A stretch of DNA of 64,000 nucleotides from CAIKMD01 sp963729935. Lineage in GTDB: Bacteria > Pseudomonadota > Alphaproteobacteria > ATCC43930 > CGMCC-115725. Shown here one piece after another: positions 1 to 9,426 of this stretch. The position numbers and the translations under genes are program-made. The notes under the pieces are model-generated. The model did not search any database. It was given only the letters and a program-made list of their open reading frames with translations, and was not told the origin of the DNA. Location: contig CAVSPW010000004.1 in assembly GCA_963729935.1 (NCBI GenBank), positions 62,001 to 126,000 on the forward strand, written 5' to 3'. Each line of letters starts with the position of its first letter. The stretch's first letter is position 1.

Positions 1-754
<754 letters not shown>

Positions 755-764
755 AGGGAATGTC

Positions 765-2012
765 CTAGAAGAAGCCGAAGAGCCGCGGGCGCGAGCCCGA
801 TGCCGCTGCATCGCGCTGCTCGCCGGTGATGAGCTGATCGCCTTCCTTGATGTCGCCTTCAAGAATCTCGGCGTTGGTATCGTCGTCAAGGCCCGGCTTC
901 ACGGCAATGGCGACGGGCTGACCGGCGCGCAGAATCCAGACGCGCGGTCCCTCGCCGGCCTGGTTGCCGGCGCCGCCGAGGCCGGAGGGCGAGAAGCGCA
1001 AGGCCTGATCCGGCACACGCAGAACGTTCTCGCGCTCGTCGGTGAGGACGCGCATGGTCGCGGTCATCCCGGGCTTCAGCGTGAGGCCGGGATTGTCTGC
1101 GCCCACGACGACATCGTAGGTGACGACGTTTTGCACGGTCTGCGGCGCTTGGCGGACCTGGATCACTTGCCCGGCGAATTTCCGATTGGGAAAGGCTTCG
1201 ACCGTGAAAATCGCCTTGTCGCCTTCCGTGATGCCGCCGATGTCGCTTTCGCTGACATTGGTGTCGACCTGCATCTTGGTCAGGTCGGTGGCGATGAGGA
1301 ACAGGGTCGGGGTCTGGAAGCTCGCCGCGACCGTCTGACCGATGGTGACGTTGCGCGACACGACGGTGCCGTCCACGGGCGAAACGATCCTGGTGTAATC
1401 GAGATTGACCTGCGCCGCCTGGAGCGCCGCCTCGCGCTGCGCGATCGAGGCCTTGTCGAGATCGATTTGTGCTAGCGCCTGGTCATAGGCGTTCTTGGCG
1501 TTGTCGGCGGCGTCGCGCGAGGCCGAATCCAGCTTCACCAGCCGGGCGAACCGGTCGGTGCTCAGCTTCGCATAGGCGAGATTGGCCTCGTCCTTCTTGA
1601 GTTGCGCCTGCGCCGAGGCGAGATTGGCTTTGTTCTGGTCGACCACCGTCTGATAGGGCCGCGGATCGATCGTCGCGCAAAGCTGTCCCTTCGCGACCTT
1701 GGTGTTGTAATCGCAGGTGATGTCCTGAATCACCCCCGAGACATAGGAGCCGACGATGATGGTGAGCATCGGATTGACGGTTCCGGTGGCGGTCACCGCG
1801 CGTGTCACGCTGCCGCGGCCCGCTGGCACGGTCGTGTAGCGCCGCGGGGCTTCCGCGCGCGTCGCCCAATAGGCGATTCCGCCGAGGATCGCGAGCCCGA
1901 TCAAGCCGAGCGACAATGCTCGCCCGATGCGAATGTTCTTGTGCCGCGGCGCCGCGCCTGCGGGCGTTCCCGGCGCCGCCGCTCGTGCAGCCATTCCCGC
2001 TTGCGTTGCCAT
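765..2012 (-). CDS. macA: MacA/HlyD-family periplasmic adaptor of an efflux pump
   Basis: Membrane-fusion protein of 415 aa linking an inner-membrane transporter to an outer-membrane channel. An Ala/Gly-rich cytoplasmic tail is followed by one membrane anchor (about residues 31-51), a biotinyl-lipoyl-like half (YVSGVIQDI), a long alpha-helical hairpin (about 115-200), the second lipoyl half (IVSPVDGTVVSRNVTIG) and beta-barrel / membrane-proximal domains. It ends with a Phe-rich tail. The ATG at 2012 is preferred; an in-frame TTG at 2036 would add 8 residues, and neither has a strong ribosome binding site. It is the first gene of the pair with the ATPase at 754. The transported substrate is not evident; the MacA family is associated with macrolide, peptide or siderophore export. 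Confidence 0.9.
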   Translation of the reverse strand: MATQAGMAARAAAPGTPAGAAPRHKNIRIGRALSLGLIGLAILGGIAYWATRAEAPRRYTTVPAGRGSVTRAVTATGTVNPMLTIIVGSYVSGVIQDITCDYNTKVAKGQLCATIDPRPYQTVVDQNKANLASAQAQLKKDEANLAYAKLSTDRFARLVKLDSASRDAADNAKNAYDQALAQIDLDKASIAQREAALQAAQVNLDYTRIVSPVDGTVVSRNVTIGQTVAASFQTPTLFLIATDLTKMQVDTNVSESDIGGITEGDKAIFTVEAFPNRKFAGQVIQVRQAPQTVQNVVTYDVVVGADNPGLTLKPGMTATMRVLTDERENVLRVPDQALRFSPSGLGGAGNQAGEGPRVWILRAGQPVAIAVKPGLDDDTNAEILEGDIKEGDQLITGEQRDAAASGSRPRLFGFF

Positions 2013-2143
2013 GATAGAAACGTCGCTCGCCTTCAATGTGGCGCGATCTCAAAGCCCTAGGGCCCGAGCGGCACGGTGACGAGACTACGGGCGGGCGCGA
2101 AAGACGGCCTTGATATAGCTCAATCCCTCCGCCGCAAGCGTCT

Positions 2144-3160
2144 TCAAGCGCTGTGGCGGCGGCCTTCGGCGCGTTCTTCCTCGCGCAAGCGCTCGACGAT
2201 CCGCCGCGCCTGAATGAGGGTCGCGTCGGCGCGGATCGCGACCGGCTGGAAATCGCCCGCGCGATCGAGGCCCTGCTGCTGGATCTCCATGAAGCTCACA
2301 TCCTCGGCCATCACGGCAAAGCTCTGCTCCTGGAAGCGCAGCGCCATCGCATCGTCGTCCGAGGGCGAGCCGAAATTGCGCGACCAGGCGAACCACACAT
2401 GGGTCGTGCGCTCGGTCTCGGGCGTCACTGGGTTGGTGAGGCGCAAGGTGATGCTGTTGCCGGCGTCCTCGTAAAGCAATTCGGCGTTCATGTTGGAGGC
2501 CGGTTCCCAGATCACGGTGGCCCGCCGGTCGATCCGGCCCTTGAAGCTGCCCCATTCGGCGACGAAGGGGCTCGGCACCACCTGGGTCATCACGCGCTGC
2601 TGGAAAACGCGGTTGCCTTCGACCCAGGTTTTGACCGGGATCGTCGCCATTTCGGGCACGCCGACGGTCTTGCGGTGAATGAACGGCGTGTGACTCAGAT
2701 CGAGCAGATTGTCTGCGCAGATTTCCCAATTCGCCTTGACGTAGTAATGCCGCTGAAAGTTCCGCCAGCCCGGCGCGCCGAACCATGCGTAATCGGGGAT
2801 GGTTGCCGGGTCGGCGCGCAGCGGATCGCCGAGCCATACCCAGGCCCAGCCCCAACGCTCGACGAAGGGGTAGGAGCGCACGCGCATCTTGGGCGGAATA
2901 TTCGGCTGATGCGGGATCAGGGCGCAGGCGCCCGACGCGTCGAATTCGATGCCATGATAGGCGCAGGCGATGGTCTCGCCTTGGCATTGCCCGGCCGAGA
3001 GCGGTGCGTAGCGATGCGGGCAGCGATCCTCCAGGGCGGCGGCCTGGCCGGACGCGGTACGGAACATGACGACCGGAATGTCGCAGATCGTGCGCGCGAG
3101 CGGCTGCTGCCCCAGCTCGTTGCCCAGCGCCGCAGCGTACCATTGATTCATGAGAAACAT
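2144..3160 (-). CDS. Rieske 2Fe-2S oxygenase, VanA-like
   Basis: Oxygenase component of 338 aa resembling vanillate O-demethylase oxygenases and related Rieske monooxygenases. The Rieske cluster ligands are C47-P-H49 and C66-A-Y-H69. The mononuclear iron site is seen as D154-x2-H157-x4-H162. GTG/ATG candidates further upstream would add about 147 residues without family similarity. The ATG at 3160 has GGGGGAG six bases upstream and is chosen. No reductase (VanB-like) gene is adjacent, so the electron donor must come from elsewhere. It is divergent from the LivK-type binding protein at 3326, and the shared 165-bp promoter region holds two palindromes, so joint regulation is likely. The substrate is unknown; an aromatic ether or acid is the family expectation. 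Confidence 0.88.
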   Translation of the reverse strand: MFLMNQWYAAALGNELGQQPLARTICDIPVVMFRTASGQAAALEDRCPHRYAPLSAGQCQGETIACAYHGIEFDASGACALIPHQPNIPPKMRVRSYPFVERWGWAWVWLGDPLRADPATIPDYAWFGAPGWRNFQRHYYVKANWEICADNLLDLSHTPFIHRKTVGVPEMATIPVKTWVEGNRVFQQRVMTQVVPSPFVAEWGSFKGRIDRRATVIWEPASNMNAELLYEDAGNSITLRLTNPVTPETERTTHVWFAWSRNFGSPSDDDAMALRFQEQSFAVMAEDVSFMEIQQQGLDRAGDFQPVAIRADATLIQARRIVERLREEERAEGRRHSA

Positions 3161-3204
3161 GCGTGTCTCCCCCGGGGTCTTTGAGATCATCATAAGCGCG
3201 CGGG

Positions 3205-3220
3205 CATTTGCACGCAAATG
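3205..3220. promoter_or_regulatory. 16-bp inverted repeat in divergent promoter region (operator candidate)
   Basis: CATTTGC-AC-GCAAATG is a perfect palindrome with 7-bp arms and a 2-bp centre. It lies between the divergent Rieske oxygenase (start 3160) and binding-protein gene (start 3326). The position and symmetry fit a dimeric regulator site. No regulator gene is nearby. Confidence 0.45.
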
Positions 3221-3265
3221 TTGCGGCGGCGCGCAAGCAGCGGCTGTCTTGCAGCAACCGAGAAA

Positions 3266-3277
3266 AGCATGCATGCT
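3266..3277. promoter_or_regulatory. 12-bp perfect palindrome (second operator candidate)
   Basis: AGCATGCATGCT is self-complementary. It lies 50 bp upstream of the binding-protein start at 3326 and in the same intergenic region as the 3205 palindrome. A 12-bp palindrome can occur by chance, so this is weaker than the other site. Confidence 0.3.
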
Positions 3278-3325
3278 GAATGTAACTCCGCGCATCGGCG
3301 GACCAAAAGGGGGAGGGCATTCGGG

Positions 3326-4522
3326 ATGAAGACGGGTGATTGCTTGCGCCGCGCGGCGATGGGCGCGGCCCTGGCGGCGGCTTGCCTCGCCGGCGCCGCG
3401 CCGGCCACGGCCGAGGACACGATCAAGATCGGCGTCATCGCGCAATTCTCGGGCATGTTCGCCGATTTCGGCCAGCAGATCGGCAACGGCATCGAGACCT
3501 ATGTTCGCGAGCACGGCGATCATGTCGCCGGCAAGAAGATCGAGATCCTGAAGCGCGATCAGGCCGGACCCAATCCCGAGCGCGCCAAGCAGATCGCGCA
3601 AGAGCTGATCGCGCGCGACAAGGTGGATTTCATCACCGGAATCGATTTCAGCCCGACGGCTTTCGCCATCGCGCCGCTCATCACCGAAGCGAAGAAGCCG
3701 GCGATGGTGATGAACGCGGCGACCATGTCGATCACCGACAGCTCACCCTATTTCGTGCGCGTGGCCTCGACGCTCGAGGCGCTCGAGACGAAATTCGGCG
3801 AATGGGCCGCCGCCAACGGCATCAAGGATTGCTATATCGTGGTGGCCGATTACGTCGCGGGCCACGCCGCGGGCGACGCTTTCAAGGCGGCCTTCACCAA
3901 GGCCGGGGGCAAGATCGTCGGCGAGACGGGCGTCCCGCTGCAGGAGCTCGATTTCGCGGCTTACGTGCAACGCATCGCCGACGCCAAGCCGCAGGCGATC
4001 TTCCTCTTCCTCTCCAGCACCAAGCAATCCGAATCCTTCGCCAAGCTCTACGTCCAGACCGGGCTCAAGGCGGCGGGAACGAAGCTTCTGGGCGCGACCG
4101 ACCTCTTCGGCGCCTCGCCCGAGGCCGCGCGTGCGACGAGCGACGCCGAGATCGGCGCTTATTCGGTGCAGGACTATTCCTGGACGCTCGATAATCCGGT
4201 GAACAAGAAATACGTCGCCGATTACACCAAATATTTCGGTACCGCGCTGCACCCCGACTTCATGTCGGTCTCGGGCTATGACGGCATGGCCGGGATCTAT
4301 CGCGTGATCGCCGAACTTCACGGCAAGATCGACGGCGACAAGGCGATGGCCGCGTTCAAGACCCTGTCGCTCGACAGCCCGCGTGGCAAGATCCGGATCG
4401 ATCCCGCGACGCGCGACGTGATCCAGCCGATTTATATCCGCCAGATCGAGCGCCGAAACGGCGAGCTCATCAACAAGGAGATCTACACCTTCCCCGAGGT
4501 CCACAATCACGTGAGCAAATAG
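3326..4522 (+). CDS. LivK-type ABC transporter substrate-binding protein
   Basis: Periplasmic binding protein of 398 aa from the type I fold family that carries branched-chain amino acids, amides or aromatic acids. A signal peptide ends near residues 28-30 (GAAPATAED). The mature start TIKIGVIAQFSGMFADFG is the typical first strand and ligand loop, and the two-lobe length is normal. The ATG at 3326 has GGGAGGG about 8 nt upstream; an in-frame extension from 3218 lacks similarity. No LivH/M/G/F genes are in the window, so it is an orphan or uses a remote permease. Placement between two oxygenase loci suggests an aromatic or carboxylate ligand, which is inference only. Confidence 0.9.
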   Translation: MKTGDCLRRAAMGAALAAACLAGAAPATAEDTIKIGVIAQFSGMFADFGQQIGNGIETYVREHGDHVAGKKIEILKRDQAGPNPERAKQIAQELIARDKVDFITGIDFSPTAFAIAPLITEAKKPAMVMNAATMSITDSSPYFVRVASTLEALETKFGEWAAANGIKDCYIVVADYVAGHAAGDAFKAAFTKAGGKIVGETGVPLQELDFAAYVQRIADAKPQAIFLFLSSTKQSESFAKLYVQTGLKAAGTKLLGATDLFGASPEAARATSDAEIGAYSVQDYSWTLDNPVNKKYVADYTKYFGTALHPDFMSVSGYDGMAGIYRVIAELHGKIDGDKAMAAFKTLSLDSPRGKIRIDPATRDVIQPIYIRQIERRNGELINKEIYTFPEVHNHVSK

Positions 4523-4549
4523 GCGCGGGCCCCGGTAAAGCTTTATCCA

Positions 4550-4610
4550 TCATTGCGAGCTGCAGACGAAACAATCCGCTTCTCCGGTTCGGGGAGGCGG
4601 ATCGCATTGT
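4550..4610. repeat. Degenerate rhizobial-type palindromic intergenic repeat
   Basis: The left part TCATTGCGAG...CGAAaCAATCC and the right part GGATcGCATTGT, with an inner stem around CTCCGGTTCGGGGAG, resemble the dispersed ATTGCGAG/CAATCC palindromic repeats common between genes in Bradyrhizobium-like genomes. It lies between convergent genes and could also help end transcription. One degraded copy only; the assignment is from memory of such repeats. Confidence 0.4.
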
Positions 4611-4651
4611 CCCGTGCCGCGCGCGGTGTCCTCCGCAGCGCCGCTTTCGCG

Positions 4652-5152
4652 CTAAAGCGGAAAGATCAGGCTGTTCGGCACCAGCACGCTGTCGAAGACG
4701 CAGATCTTTTCCTTGAATCGCGGCCGGCCGGAATCGAACACGATCCGGTCGTGATAGACGCCGACATTGAAGACGCGGGTCACATCGTCGAGGAGCGTCT
4801 CGAAGGCCGCGTAATCGGCGCGCACCGCGAGCGCGTCGCCTTGCCAGCCCCTTAAGCGAATCCCCGAAACGAGGCGCCGGATCGCGCGCGGCGCATAGAC
4901 CGAGGTCTTGCGGATCGCCGTGACGCGGTCGAGGAGATAGCCCCGGCTTTCGCAGAGCCAGGTCGCGAGCGGCAGGCCGCGCTCGAAATTCTCGCGCGGC
5001 ACGATCTTATAAAGGCAGTGTTCGGTGAAGAAATCGGGCCATTCCTCGAAGCGCTCTTCGTTGAGACAGCCCTGATACTCGGCATAGAGCTCGGCGAGGA
5101 TAGAGCGCAATTCGGCCGGCGAATGTTGGCGTGGATCGATCGTCGCGCTCAC
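4652..5152 (-). CDS. Aromatic-ring-hydroxylating dioxygenase, beta (small) subunit
   Basis: Protein of 166 aa with the cystatin/SnoaL-like alpha+beta fold of ring-hydroxylating dioxygenase small subunits, which stabilise the alpha3beta3 hexamer and carry no metal. Conserved pieces include a helical start with YAEYQGCLNEERFEEWPDFFTEHCLYKI and the later VYHDRIVFD. It starts at a GTG that overlaps the stop of the alpha subunit by 4 bp (GTGA), so translation is coupled. It is the distal gene of a two-gene operon; ferredoxin and reductase genes are missing. Confidence 0.9.
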   Translation of the reverse strand: MSATIDPRQHSPAELRSILAELYAEYQGCLNEERFEEWPDFFTEHCLYKIVPRENFERGLPLATWLCESRGYLLDRVTAIRKTSVYAPRAIRRLVSGIRLRGWQGDALAVRADYAAFETLLDDVTRVFNVGVYHDRIVFDSGRPRFKEKICVFDSVLVPNSLIFPL

Positions 5153-6378
5153 GGCTCGATCCCCATCACTTTGCGATAATGCGCGTACATGGCGCGGATC
5201 TCGCCCTCGGTGACGGCGTGGAGCGTCTCTTCATCCCACCCGCTGCCATCCATCTCGATCACGCCGGCCGCATCTTGCGCCTGGCTGACGCCCTGCTGGA
5301 CGAAGCCCAACACCTCGCTATCGTCGATCGAAACGAAACCCGCCGGACCCATGAGATTCGCTTGGCGCAGGCGGCGCTGCGTCATCGCCTCGTCGTCGGT
5401 GCCGTAGCCGAAGAAAGTCCAGGCGAGCTCGAAGGCGCCCGGCCCCTTGGGGATCACCTGGCGCATGGCGAGCGTGTTGGATTGCTGCTGCATCACGAGA
5501 TTGGGCCAGATCGTCATCAGGACGATGGTGTAGCGCTCGAACTCCTTCACCGGCTCCAGCATCGAGGGATCGGCGAGCTTCAAATCCTCGATCAGCGAGC
5601 GCATCTCGGCATTGTCGCTCGTGCGCTTCTGCTCGCCGCGCCAGGTCATTCCGGCGGCGTGCCTTCCGCTCGGATCGATCACGAGGCGGTTGGGCTGGTC
5701 GGCGCGGTTGAGCCCGAATGACAAGAGAAACACGTGCAAGAGGCTCGCGTGATAGGGATCCTTGATGTTCTCGATCACGAGCTTCCAATTGGCGGGCGTC
5801 AATTGCCGCGAATAGCCCAGGATCGTGAGCGCGCGCCCGTCGAAAACGCGATCGAACAGCGCGAGGATTTCCGCGCCGAGATAATCCTCGAAGGGCTCGA
5901 TCGTGTCCGCGAAGGAAGCGAAGACGACGCCGTGGCGGCGCGCGACCTTGAGCGCGCGCAGACCGTGCGGCTCGAGCGCGAAATCCTTGGGCATCCCGCC
6001 CTGGCCCTTGACGCCGCGCCGGAAGGGCACGCCCTGCAAACGGCCGTCGAGCCGGTAGGTCCATTGGTGATAGGGACAGATGAATTCCTGCGCCTTGCCG
6101 AGATGCTGCTGGCAGAATTGCACGCCGCGATGGGCGCAGCGATTCTCCAGCACGTTGATGCCGCCTTCGCCGTCGCGCACGACGACGACCGATTTATCGC
6201 CGATGAAGGTGCGCTTGAAATCGCCGGGCTCGGGAATTTCCGCTTCGAGGGCGACGTAATTCCATGTGGGCCCCCAAAAGATGCGCTCCTGCTCGAGCGC
6301 GTAGAGCGCGGGATCGGAATAGACCCAATAGGGCAGGCGCGTGGCGCCCGGCTTGGGCCATGTGCGATCCGAACTCAC
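5149..6378 (-). CDS. Aromatic-ring-hydroxylating dioxygenase, alpha (large) subunit
   Basis: Catalytic subunit of 409 aa. The Rieske ligands are C81-A-H83 and C101-P-Y-H104. The bridging Asp and iron ligands D207-x2-H210-x4-H215 match the naphthalene-dioxygenase pattern, and a third ligand is likely in DSEVLGF near the C-terminus. The sequence resembles the anthranilate/benzoate/salicylate-hydroxylase branch rather than the biphenyl branch. The GTG at 6378 is chosen because GAAGGAGGAGC precedes it directly; the in-frame ATG at 6423 has no such site. It is coupled to the beta subunit. Without reductase and ferredoxin genes nearby the enzyme must borrow electrons from another locus. The substrate is not determinable. 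Confidence 0.92.
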   Translation of the reverse strand: MSSDRTWPKPGATRLPYWVYSDPALYALEQERIFWGPTWNYVALEAEIPEPGDFKRTFIGDKSVVVVRDGEGGINVLENRCAHRGVQFCQQHLGKAQEFICPYHQWTYRLDGRLQGVPFRRGVKGQGGMPKDFALEPHGLRALKVARRHGVVFASFADTIEPFEDYLGAEILALFDRVFDGRALTILGYSRQLTPANWKLVIENIKDPYHASLLHVFLLSFGLNRADQPNRLVIDPSGRHAAGMTWRGEQKRTSDNAEMRSLIEDLKLADPSMLEPVKEFERYTIVLMTIWPNLVMQQQSNTLAMRQVIPKGPGAFELAWTFFGYGTDDEAMTQRRLRQANLMGPAGFVSIDDSEVLGFVQQGVSQAQDAAGVIEMDGSGWDEETLHAVTEGEIRAMYAHYRKVMGIEP

Positions 6379-6439
6379 CGCTCCTCCTTCGCGAAACCGC
6401 CGCGGATTGCGCCCGTGCATCATAAGGAGCCCGGTCGCG

Positions 6440-6454
6440 CGCCGTCAAACGGCG
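6440..6454. promoter_or_regulatory. Small inverted repeat upstream of the dioxygenase operon
   Basis: CGCCGT-CAA-ACGGCG forms a 6-bp stem with a 3-nt loop, about 62 bp upstream of the alpha-subunit start at 6378. It may be an operator or a weak hairpin. It could be coincidental in this G+C-rich DNA. Confidence 0.25.
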
Positions 6455-6595
6455 GCCGCGTCCGCATCGGCTCAGTCGCGAGGCCCTCGCTTGCGGAAAA
6501 GCCACGGGACGGGCGACGAGGCGCCGCCGCAGGAACCTGGAGGCTTGAGCGATGAAGCTCTATTTTTCGCCCGGTGTCCGGGCGCGGCGCGGCGG

Positions 6596-7096
6596 TCAGG
6601 ATTTCGCCGCGTCCGGCATCAGATTCGCCGAAAGGTGTTCCAGCACCGTCAGCAGCCTCGCGATCTCCTGCTCGCGCAGCATGTCGATCTTCTGATGCAG
6701 CAGCTCGATCTCGAGCTCGGCCTTGACGTTCACGTGGTAGTCGTGCTCGGCGTGACGGCGGTCGACCTCGTATTGCCGATTCTGGCTCATCATGATGACG
6801 GGCGCGGTATAGGCGGCCTGGAAGGAGAGGATGAGGTTGAGGAGGATGAAGGGGTAGGGGTCCCAATGATTGACGATCGCCGCGACGTTGAGCGCGATCC
6901 AGATGGCAAGAACGATCGACTGGATGATGATGAAGTGCCAGGAACCGACGATCGCGGCGACGCGGTCGGCGACGCGCTGGCCGAGGCCCGGATGCGGCCG
7001 CGGCCTGCGCTCGGCCGGACGCAGATGGCGCAGTTCGGTAAGCCGATGATAATCCTCGGGGCTCAGATGAACCTTGTTGACATGCTCGACGGCCAT
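6596..7096 (-). CDS. DUF1003 family membrane protein
   Basis: Protein of 166 aa. It has a basic, Pro-rich N-terminal region (to about residue 42), two hydrophobic segments (about residues 48-76 and 80-100, containing SWHFIIIQSIVLAIWIALN and PFILLNLILSFQAAYTAPVIMMSQNRQ) and a charged C-terminal helix. The pairing of two membrane helices with a following MMSQNRQ motif is characteristic of DUF1003. The ATG at 7096 has GAGGAG 9 nt upstream. It is a single-gene unit divergent from the ferritin-like fusion at 7311. The function of the family is not established. Confidence 0.85.
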   Translation of the reverse strand: MAVEHVNKVHLSPEDYHRLTELRHLRPAERRPRPHPGLGQRVADRVAAIVGSWHFIIIQSIVLAIWIALNVAAIVNHWDPYPFILLNLILSFQAAYTAPVIMMSQNRQYEVDRRHAEHDYHVNVKAELEIELLHQKIDMLREQEIARLLTVLEHLSANLMPDAAKS

Positions 7097-7310
7097 AGAC
7101 GGCGCTCCTCATTCGCATCGCGGATGCGGCGATCCTAGGCGTTTACCGCCCCGGATTGAATCGCGATAACGCTCCCGGCCAGGAACCCTCAAAACGGCAC
7201 CGAGAGGGGCCTGCGCGCTTTTTGAGCGCCGTGCGGAACGTGCCGCCGCACCTCGATCCCGACTATGCTATTATTTTGCGGCAAACGTAGGTTCGACCGG
7301 GGAAGTTCGA

Positions 7311-9329
7311 ATGCCACACGAAGACATCGTCATCCAGGATCGCGAGGAGCTGTTCTACCTGCTCGCGGAGGCTGCGGAGTTCGAGCACTCCGTGATGTGC
7401 ACCTACCTATATGCGATGTGGAGCTTGAAGCGTGACCTCGGCGAGGGCGTCACGGTGGAGGAACTGGCGGCGATCGAGCGCTGGCGGCGCTCTCTGCGCC
7501 AAGTGGCGCTCGAGGAGATGCTGCATCTCTCCCTCGTCAACAACATCCTCGCCGCGACCGGCGCCTCGCCGCATCTGTGGCGGCCGGAGTTTCCGGTGCG
7601 GCCGGGCTGGTTCCCGACCGATGTGGTGATGCGCCTTTCACCCCTCACCGAGGCGACGCTCGACCACTTCATGTATATCGAGCGGCCCGAGGGAATCGAC
7701 ATGGTCGATGGCGCGGGGTTCGATCATCCCGCGCATTATTCGCGCGCGGCGCGCCCCGATCTGCTCTCGCCGACGCCGCGCGACTACGCGAGCCAGGGAC
7801 AGCTCTATCACGGCGTGCTTCGCGGCCTGGCGAAGCTCATCGAGGACAGCGGCGAGGAGAGCGTCTTCGTTGGCCATGGCGAGGCCCAAATCGGCGCCAG
7901 CGAATTCGGCCTGCCCGGGCTGTTCAAAGTCGACAGTCTCGAGACCGCGCGGCGGGCGGTCGAGGAGATCGTGCTGCAGGGCGAGGGCGCGCCCGCGCAT
8001 CGCGAGGGTTCGCACTATCAGCGTTTCGCGGCGATGAAGGACGAGCTCGCGCGGTTGAAGCGTGCGCGTCCCGCCTTCGAGCCGGCGCGGCCGGTGGCCG
8101 AGAACCCGAATCTCCACAATCCCCGCGGGCGGGACGACGTGACGCCTATTACCGATCCGCTGACCGCCAAGGTCGTCGATCTCGGGAATGCGCTTTACGC
8201 CTTGATGATGCGCACCTTCGCCCAGATATTCTCGCCGGCGCCGCTGCCGCGCGATCTCCGGATCGGGCTCGCGGACGCGGCGGTCGAACTCATGTACATG
8301 ATGAGCTCTATCGGCGAGACGGTGACGCGGCTTCCGCTGAGTCCAAGCCGACCGGGCGTTACCGCCGGCATCACCTTCGCGCTATCGCTCTCCTCGGGTC
8401 AACTCGTGCAGCGTTGCGCGGCGCAGATTCTCGGCGAGCGTGCACGCGCGCTCGCGGGCGCCGCGGCGAAGCTCGATGCGACTGTGCCCCTTCCCGACGT
8501 CGCCAAGCGCCTCGGCGCGGTGGCCGATCGCTTCGCCGAACTTCACGTCCAATTCGAGGAGCATCTGACCGTCGCGGTCGACACCGTGGCGCAGGTCGGT
8601 GGCGCGCGAAGCGCCGCGCCATCGCCGCCGCCGGCGCAAGCGGCGTTATCGGGCGACGACCCCAACGTCGCGCGAACCAAGGACATCACCCTCCGCGTCG
8701 ATGCCGCGCGCTGCATTCACTCGCGCCACTGCGTGCTCGCCGCCCCCGGCGTCTTCCTCGCCAACGTCAAGGGCCCGTGGCTCCATCCCGAGACGGTGCC
8801 GGTGGAGCGATGCGTGGCGATTGCGCAGGACTGTCCCTCGGGGGCGATCACCTATGAGCGCCACGATGGCGGCGCTCAGGAGGCGCCGCCGCCCGTCAAT
8901 GTGCTGCACATCCGCGAGAACGGCCCCTACGCGGTTTGCGCCGAGCTCGAACTGGCGGGTCATGGCGGCATGATTCGCGCGACGCTCTGCCGTTGCGGCC
9001 AATCCGCCAACAAGCCGTTCTGCGACAACAGCCACCGCGCGGCGAAGTTCGCCGCCACGGGCGAGCCGCCGACGATCGCGTCCGATCCGCTCGACAACCG
9101 CGGCGGTACGGTCCGCATCATGCCGCTCCCGGACGGGCCGCTGCATGTCGTCGGCAATCTCGAATCCTGCTCCGGCACCGGTCGCACGGTCTTTCGCGGC
9201 CAGAATGTCCGCCTCTGCCGCTGCGGCGGCTCGGGTAACAAGCCCTTCTGCGACGGCACCCATGCGCGCATCGGCTTCCGGTCTGAGACACGGCCCCGGG
9301 TTTCGCCGGTCACGCGCCCAGGCCCATGA
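7311..9329 (+). CDS. Ferritin-like / divergent ferredoxin / double CDGSH fusion protein
   Basis: Protein of 672 aa with four metal modules. Residues about 1-430 are a VioB-type ferritin-like domain with candidate ligands E25, E69-x2-H72, E219 and E232-x2-H235. Residues about 458-515 are a divergent Fer4_19-like ferredoxin (C468, C474, C508 in CPSGAI). Two CDGSH domains follow, each with the 3Cys-1His set: C560, C562, C571, H575 and C636, C638, C647, H651. The ferritin-like family includes the VioB/StaD/RebD part that couples to imine dimerisation, but many members have no known product. There is no signal peptide, so it is cytoplasmic. It stands alone; a peptidase follows after 97 bp. Redox or iron-sulfur handling is a reasonable inference; the reaction is unknown. 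Confidence 0.85.
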   Translation: MPHEDIVIQDREELFYLLAEAAEFEHSVMCTYLYAMWSLKRDLGEGVTVEELAAIERWRRSLRQVALEEMLHLSLVNNILAATGASPHLWRPEFPVRPGWFPTDVVMRLSPLTEATLDHFMYIERPEGIDMVDGAGFDHPAHYSRAARPDLLSPTPRDYASQGQLYHGVLRGLAKLIEDSGEESVFVGHGEAQIGASEFGLPGLFKVDSLETARRAVEEIVLQGEGAPAHREGSHYQRFAAMKDELARLKRARPAFEPARPVAENPNLHNPRGRDDVTPITDPLTAKVVDLGNALYALMMRTFAQIFSPAPLPRDLRIGLADAAVELMYMMSSIGETVTRLPLSPSRPGVTAGITFALSLSSGQLVQRCAAQILGERARALAGAAAKLDATVPLPDVAKRLGAVADRFAELHVQFEEHLTVAVDTVAQVGGARSAAPSPPPAQAALSGDDPNVARTKDITLRVDAARCIHSRHCVLAAPGVFLANVKGPWLHPETVPVERCVAIAQDCPSGAITYERHDGGAQEAPPPVNVLHIRENGPYAVCAELELAGHGGMIRATLCRCGQSANKPFCDNSHRAAKFAATGEPPTIASDPLDNRGGTVRIMPLPDGPLHVVGNLESCSGTGRTVFRGQNVRLCRCGGSGNKPFCDGTHARIGFRSETRPRVSPVTRPGP

Positions 9330-9426
9330 GATCTGCGGGCCGGAATCGCCGAGGCGGTGAATAACCGGGCTGGAAGAACTGCGACCCATCACGGGCACCG
9401 GTCCCGGGATCGGCGGGAGATGAGGC

